Positions 59,943-64,000 of a stretch of DNA of 64,000 bases are shown here, in pieces. Source of the stretch: Glandiceps talaboti (Eukaryota; Hemichordata; Enteropneusta; Spengelidae); the NCBI RefSeq assembly GCF_964340395.1, contig NC_135555.1, positions 24,295,225 through 24,359,224 on the forward strand, read 5' to 3'. The notes beneath the pieces were generated by a model that was given only the letters and a program-made list of their open reading frames with translations, did no database searches and had not been told where the DNA came from. A program made the translations under genes and the position numbers. The first letter of the stretch is position 1; the number at the start of each line of letters is the position of its first letter.

Positions 59943-61840
59943 CGCACACACACATGTGATAACGTATTTTTTTATTTTTTGGAATAACAACATTCTTGTC
60001 GAATCATTACTACACTGTCTAAAATGAATGCTAATGGTTCTCGTGCATTCTTGGGTAAAATACAAACGTACATACATAGTGCACAATTAAACATTTCTAA
60101 ACCCAAGTTGTCTGCTCAACAAAAATCTTACCAAACATTGCCGAATTGTCTTTTTTTACCTCCACAGACTCCCAATCATTTTAACAAGTCGTTTCCACAT
60201 GATATAGCATATATATATATCACTATTAACGATTTGGAGTTTACTACATACCGTCCGATTTCAGACAGCCGGGTTGGCGTTCGTCTTCGCCAGACTGGCA
60301 GTCAATAATGCTGTCACAAATATAACTTCCAATCACACAAGCAGGCATCTTATCACCGTCGTGTTCAGAACACATAACAAACTTGTCAGTACCGGCAAAT
60401 ATATCCTGAAGTTTGTTACATAAATCAATGTCTGCAGAAACAAAACGAAACATTAGGCAATCGTCAGTCAGCTTTACGATAACAGACGAAAATCAAACCG
60501 TTTTGTGTTTTAGTACTCCATCTAGGTTTACTACATTTTGCAGCTTGTCGAAATTCAGAGATGATTTTATAAAATGTGGATAATCTGAATTGATTTGGAT
60601 ACATTACTCACATTTATAAATTTAACTTGATCTGAACCACCAATCAGCTCTGGAAATTATAGCCACCATGATTTTAGGTTATAATTAGAACTGGGCTACT
60701 ACACCTAATATCACATTTTTAAAAAAGACATAGCTATATCACATAATGTATCTTGTTTATATTGCTATTGACTTATTGCTATAATTAAACACTCGCCTGT
60801 GAACTTGATCAAGTTAGTCTAGTTTTTCTTCCAGGTATTCGTTGCAATATCAATTTCGATAACTGAAAAGATTCGGTGACAATTAAACATCAGCTAAGCA
60901 ACACTGTTTTAAAGGCTATGCCAGTAAAACCAAAACTGACCAGTCACTTGTAAATATTCATATATCGTTGTGTGAAGTCTATTTTTTTGTCTCCTACTTG
61001 GTGGCTCAGACAATCAACTACACTTGTGTACATGTATTGGTTGGCTGGAAGTTGAAGAGCGCCACCAACAATACGTATGATCAATGAAAATAGTGACTGT
61101 GGATAGCACCTTTTGTGAATTCTGTATATCGTTTGAATTAATCGATGTTTTGAGTGGAGACAAATTATCAATAACTGCAATTGTATGTAGGTTTGTATAG
61201 AATCTAAATCGATTCACATTGATACATTTATCCATCCAAACCGAACCGAACCAAACCGAACCAAATCATTACTTAGTGTACAACCACAGAGCAATCCACA
61301 CACAATGTTTACTTTTATCAGAATGAACAATAAAGCAATCGCCTAGGGAGTCTTCAGTAATTGAATCGGTGTGGTGGAATGGGGTGGGCTATAGTTTACC
61401 AATCGGTTTACGGGGGTGGCCATTTGTGGTGATTTTGGCATCCCACACCGCTGCCATTGGTGTCATAAATTCCACAGCTGCCAGATCCCACCACTGCCAC
61501 CACTGTACAGTAATATCAGAACATATCAGTCAGCTGATGATAACTATACAGTGAATCAATTGCTGGTTATAGTGTGAGGAGAGGGGTGGGACTCATTGGA
61601 GTAAAAGGGAAACAGTGTGGTAAAATATTGGAGTTAATGTGGTGGATTGGGTATGTTGACCTAGGCCCTTTAGGTTGTGTGACTAGTCTTTGGGGTATCA
61701 GGCCTTCAGCTCCAATTAGATCAATACACATGAATTAATTTAGTACAGTGGCAGTACAGTAGTGGGAAAAAAACAATGCCTTTAAAATTATGAATGTGGA
61801 GGCAGCAGTGGGAAAACGTCAAGACGACTGTTTCATAATC

Positions 61841-61895
<55 letters not shown>

Positions 61896-63519
61896 AACAT
61901 TGGTGACCTTACGGGATAATTGCACATTAAACCCATCGTTTGGTCGATTTGATTGGTAAATTGTGTTCAACCTCATCTGTCAATGTCGTGATGTCAGCAT
62001 GCATGCAAGTAAAGATATGAAATGAAAACATGAACATACCTGTCTCTGAGTGTCTACGAGTCAGGTGATAATTCTTCTGGGCTTCAAGAAATCTCTCATC
62101 CAATTGCTACGAGCGACAAAATTAAAGTTGATGGTAAGTATAAGTAGATTTATTTCAATGTGTACTTCATGACAGTTAGTACAGGCTATTGACATATAAA
62201 CAAAGTCACTGAAATCATTTATACAGTTAGTACAGGCTATTGACATGTAAACAAAGTCACTGAAATCATTTATACAGTTAGTACAGGCTATTGACATGTA
62301 AACAAAGTCACTGGAAGCGTTTATACAGTTAGTACAGGCTATTGACATGTAAACAAAGTCACTGGAAGCGTTTATACAGTTAGTACAGGCTATTGACATG
62401 TAAACAAAGTCACTGAAATCATTTATACAGTTAGTACAGGCTATTGACATGTAAACAAAGTCACTGAAATCATTTATACAGTTAGTACAGGCTATTGACA
62501 TGTAAACAAAGTCACTGGAAGCGTTTATACAGTTAGTACAGGCTATTGACATGTAAACAAAGTCACTGAAATCATTTATACAGTTAGTACAGGCTATTGA
62601 CATGTAAACAAAGTCACTGGAAGCAATTATTAAACTGAAATCGTTATTTCTCTAAAAATCACTGCGATCTCAAAAACAACCACAATATTTTCACGATATT
62701 TTGTAGTGTCAGCTAGATATGGCCACTTTAATGTCTACTACTAACACGTTTCAATATGAAATATAAACAAGCAAAATTGTAATCTTCAAAATATAAAAAC
62801 AGTCATTTAATAGAAAATACTTTGTGAAATATACACTTGAAATATAAGTTTACTAACTACAATTCAAGTTAGTATAGTTATTTCGTTTCCTTTGTAGTAG
62901 GACTTGATAATATTGGACAGCTATACACGGATGGTGTGTGAAATGTGGTACAAGGTGAATATGGTCAAATATGTGCAATTAATCAGTAAACACCTTCACT
63001 TCAGATAGAGAAGGTCGGGGAGCTTGACCTGTGATTTGGGTCAGCCTGGGGTGTCTTTTATCCATGTAGGGTTGTGTCATTTTATCCATCATTCATGTTG
63101 GGAGCTGCCAGTCATTTGCGTTCTAAAATTTGACTGCATTCTACAGACTAGCAAAGTACGTCGTGTTAGTATCAAGCAATGTGGTAAGAGTCTTATATAA
63201 ATATAACTTTCAGAAGAAGTTTAGACCAAAGGAGGTTGGAAGTAAGATAGGCAGGAAGTGGGACCGGTTAGAATGTAAATAAACGGCGGGGAGGGGGAGC
63301 GCCGGAGTGGGAGAAGGGAATAAAACATACGGTGAAATAGTCAGAGAAGACCACAAGCTCGAGAGAAAGATAGAGACTTGCCTTCGTTGTTCTATCTCTT
63401 TTTAGATTTTCAAGCAAATCCAACAAAGTTTCCAGTTCATCCTTCTCCGTTTCCAAGTACCTGGCTGATACTGCACATGCACAGAAGAGGAATGCGGTGA
63501 TCGTGATTAATTGCCTCAT
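59482..63519 (-). CDS. LDLa gene C: secreted protein with N-terminal helix and two LDLa modules (spliced)
   Basis: Exons 63519-63382 (138 nt), 62106-62040 (67 nt), 60431-60252 (180 nt) and 59669-59482 (188 nt) join with phases 0, 1 and 1 into 190 aa. Residues 1 to about 19 (MRQLITITAFLFCACAVSA) form the signal peptide. The segment at about 20-68, rich in Glu, Leu, Lys and Arg (ELETLLDLLENLKRDR), is likely helical and has no counterpart in genes A or B. Module 1 has six Cys with CDSIIDCQSGEDE. Module 2 has CDGICDCFDGSDESEC plus a tail with ten Cys in all, as in gene A. The first intron would use a GC donor (GCAAGT). The upstream start at 63609 is possible but would put residues before the signal. 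Confidence 0.8.
59861..59954. repeat. (CA)n microsatellite
   Basis: Over 40 CA units with a few CG interruptions near the right end, in a gene C intron. Confidence 0.97.
60252..60431 (-). CDS. Gene C third exon (first LDLa module)
   Basis: A 180-nt symmetrical phase 1-1 exon with acceptor GTTTCTGCAG and donor GTATGT. It encodes DIDLCNKLQDIFAGTDKF, then six cysteines in LDLa order, ending GCLKSD. Confidence 0.85.
60432..62039. other. Gene C intron; dispersed repeat and (CAGA)n, no gene
   Basis: Holds a dispersed tract (GTGGTGGATTGGGTATGTTG, TTCAGCTCCAATTAGATC) related to parts of 15.6-15.75 and 31.0-31.1 kb, and a (CAGA)n run at 61840-61893. No coding region was recognised. Confidence 0.6.
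62040..62106 (-). CDS. Gene C second exon (linker)
   Basis: A 67-nt microexon with acceptor TCGCTCGTAG and donor GTATGT, phase 0 in and 1 out. It encodes QLDERFLEAQKNYHLTRRHS plus ET. It is supported by phase agreement on both sides and by continuing the charged helical character of the first exon. Confidence 0.65.
62173..62625. repeat. 51-bp minisatellite, about 9 copies
   Basis: The unit is CAGTTAGTACAGGCTATTGA plus CATGTAAACAAAGTCACTGA plus AATCATTTATA. GAAATCATT and GAAGCGTTT variants form a patterned series. It lies in the gene C intron, just upstream of the 67-nt exon in the transcribed sense. Confidence 0.96.
62630..63381. other. Gene C first intron, no further feature
   Basis: AT-rich intron sequence with a G-rich patch near 63285. 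Nothing else was recognised. Confidence 0.45.
63382..63519 (-). CDS. Gene C signal-peptide exon
   Basis: ATG at 63519 begins MRQLITITAFLFCACAVSAR. The exon continues YLETEKDELETLLDLLENLK and ends RTTK at the sequence AAG/GCAAGT, the consensus of GC-AG introns. A likely 5'UTR acceptor (AACCTGTACAG) lies about 30 nt upstream. Confidence 0.7.
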
Positions 63520-63549
63520 TGTCCAAAGTGATGGATTTACGTGACTGCC

Positions 63550-64000
63550 TGTACAGGTTAAAACCGTCTGAACAAAACAGTAAAACGTTAAAAGGACGCA
63601 GGGATGCATAATAAACTTTGAATAATGCTACTCTATTCATTGACTTGTATTGTGTGTACAATATATGGTACAAGTTATAACTGAGGTCAGAGTTTGTAAG
63701 TGTACAAAGTTTCTATACTAGGCTAGACAAGAGACAAAACTGCCGGGATTGAGAGTTACTTGAATGAATTACATAAAAATAAGACAGGCTGCAAATATCA
63801 CGTTTGATTTCGATTTCAGTAAATATTCTGAACAGGTACATAGCACATCCCTTGTAGGAATGCTGGCATTTCACGTAGGTTTACAAACTTTGGTCACCTA
63901 GAAGTACAAATACGAACGATAAAGACAATATCTATCATTGCAATAGCGGATTTGACTTTTAAGAAAAACGAAGTTATGCTTAGCTTATGAAGGACTCCTA
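63550..64000. other. Upstream of gene C; promoter not identified
   Basis: No TATA box or noncoding first exon like those of genes A and B was found before the window ends. It may lie beyond the edge. Confidence 0.4.

Noticed and set aside
62061-62603. 180-codon minus-strand frame overlapping the gene C small exon
   Set aside because: It is the 51-bp (17-codon) minisatellite read through; it overlaps the real exon in a different frame from the one that splices in phase.

Overview
The window looks like AT-rich nuclear DNA of an invertebrate animal, probably marine. Introns are GT-AG (one candidate GC-AG), genes are broken into small phase-1 exons, LDL-receptor class A (LDLa) modules and a microsomal CYP2-clan P450 are encoded, and most of the DNA is minisatellites, microsatellites, SINEs and several clades of non-LTR retrotransposon. 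The phylum cannot be settled from the sequence alone. No operons, rRNA genes, free tRNA genes or CRISPR arrays were seen.

Four host genes could be assembled by joining exons by eye; all are on the minus strand. Gene A (about 3.4-7.6 kb), gene B (31.8-45.1 kb) and gene C (59.5-63.5+ kb) are paralogues. Each encodes a signal peptide starting M(I)RQL followed by two LDLa modules, with phase-1 introns around the modules; products are about 140, 127 and 190 aa. A and B also share a TATA box, a noncoding first exon and a 5'UTR intron. Between A and B lies a complete four-exon P450 gene (23.59-29.49 kb, 511 aa) with all signature motifs, ending in FSAGPRSCLG. Nothing shows that the P450 works with the LDLa proteins beyond their proximity.

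The rest is repeats. Large tandem arrays have units of 31 bp (0.93-1.5 kb), 31 bp (8.9-10.35 kb, with an inverted relative at 45.95-47.6 kb), 35 bp (10.46-11.95 kb), 32 bp (12.57-13.5 kb), 52 bp (14.5-15.4 and 29.95-30.8 kb), about 113 bp (15.9-16.65 kb), 23 bp (28.2-28.5 kb), 37 bp (34.1-36.0 kb), 48 bp (50.4-50.7 kb), about 146 bp (54.2-55.3 kb) and 51 bp (62.2-62.6 kb). Several show higher-order structure. The 52-bp arrays are amplified pieces of a tRNA-derived SINE, whose unexpanded copies are at 32.2 and 48.7 kb.

Retroelement remains include a Penelope-like GIY-YIG fragment (4.9-5.3 kb), CR1/L2-like pieces (6.4-7.4, 16.8-21.2, 55.4-56.8 kb), an RTE-like piece with a poly(A) tail (36.7-38.3 kb), and other decayed reverse transcriptases (42.9-43.6, 49.7-50.1 kb). 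All are broken or partial. Long-range structure includes a 1-kb inverted duplication (1.75-2.77 / 51.70-52.71 kb), an inverted pair with nested insertions (38.7-40.0 / 52.8-58.6 kb), and a direct block (13.6-14.5 / 47.7-49.0 kb). The best candidates for undescribed elements are the GGGAGG-ended element with nucleosome-length monomers (53.77-55.36 kb) and the foldback and hairpin structures at 38.3 and 42.4 kb.
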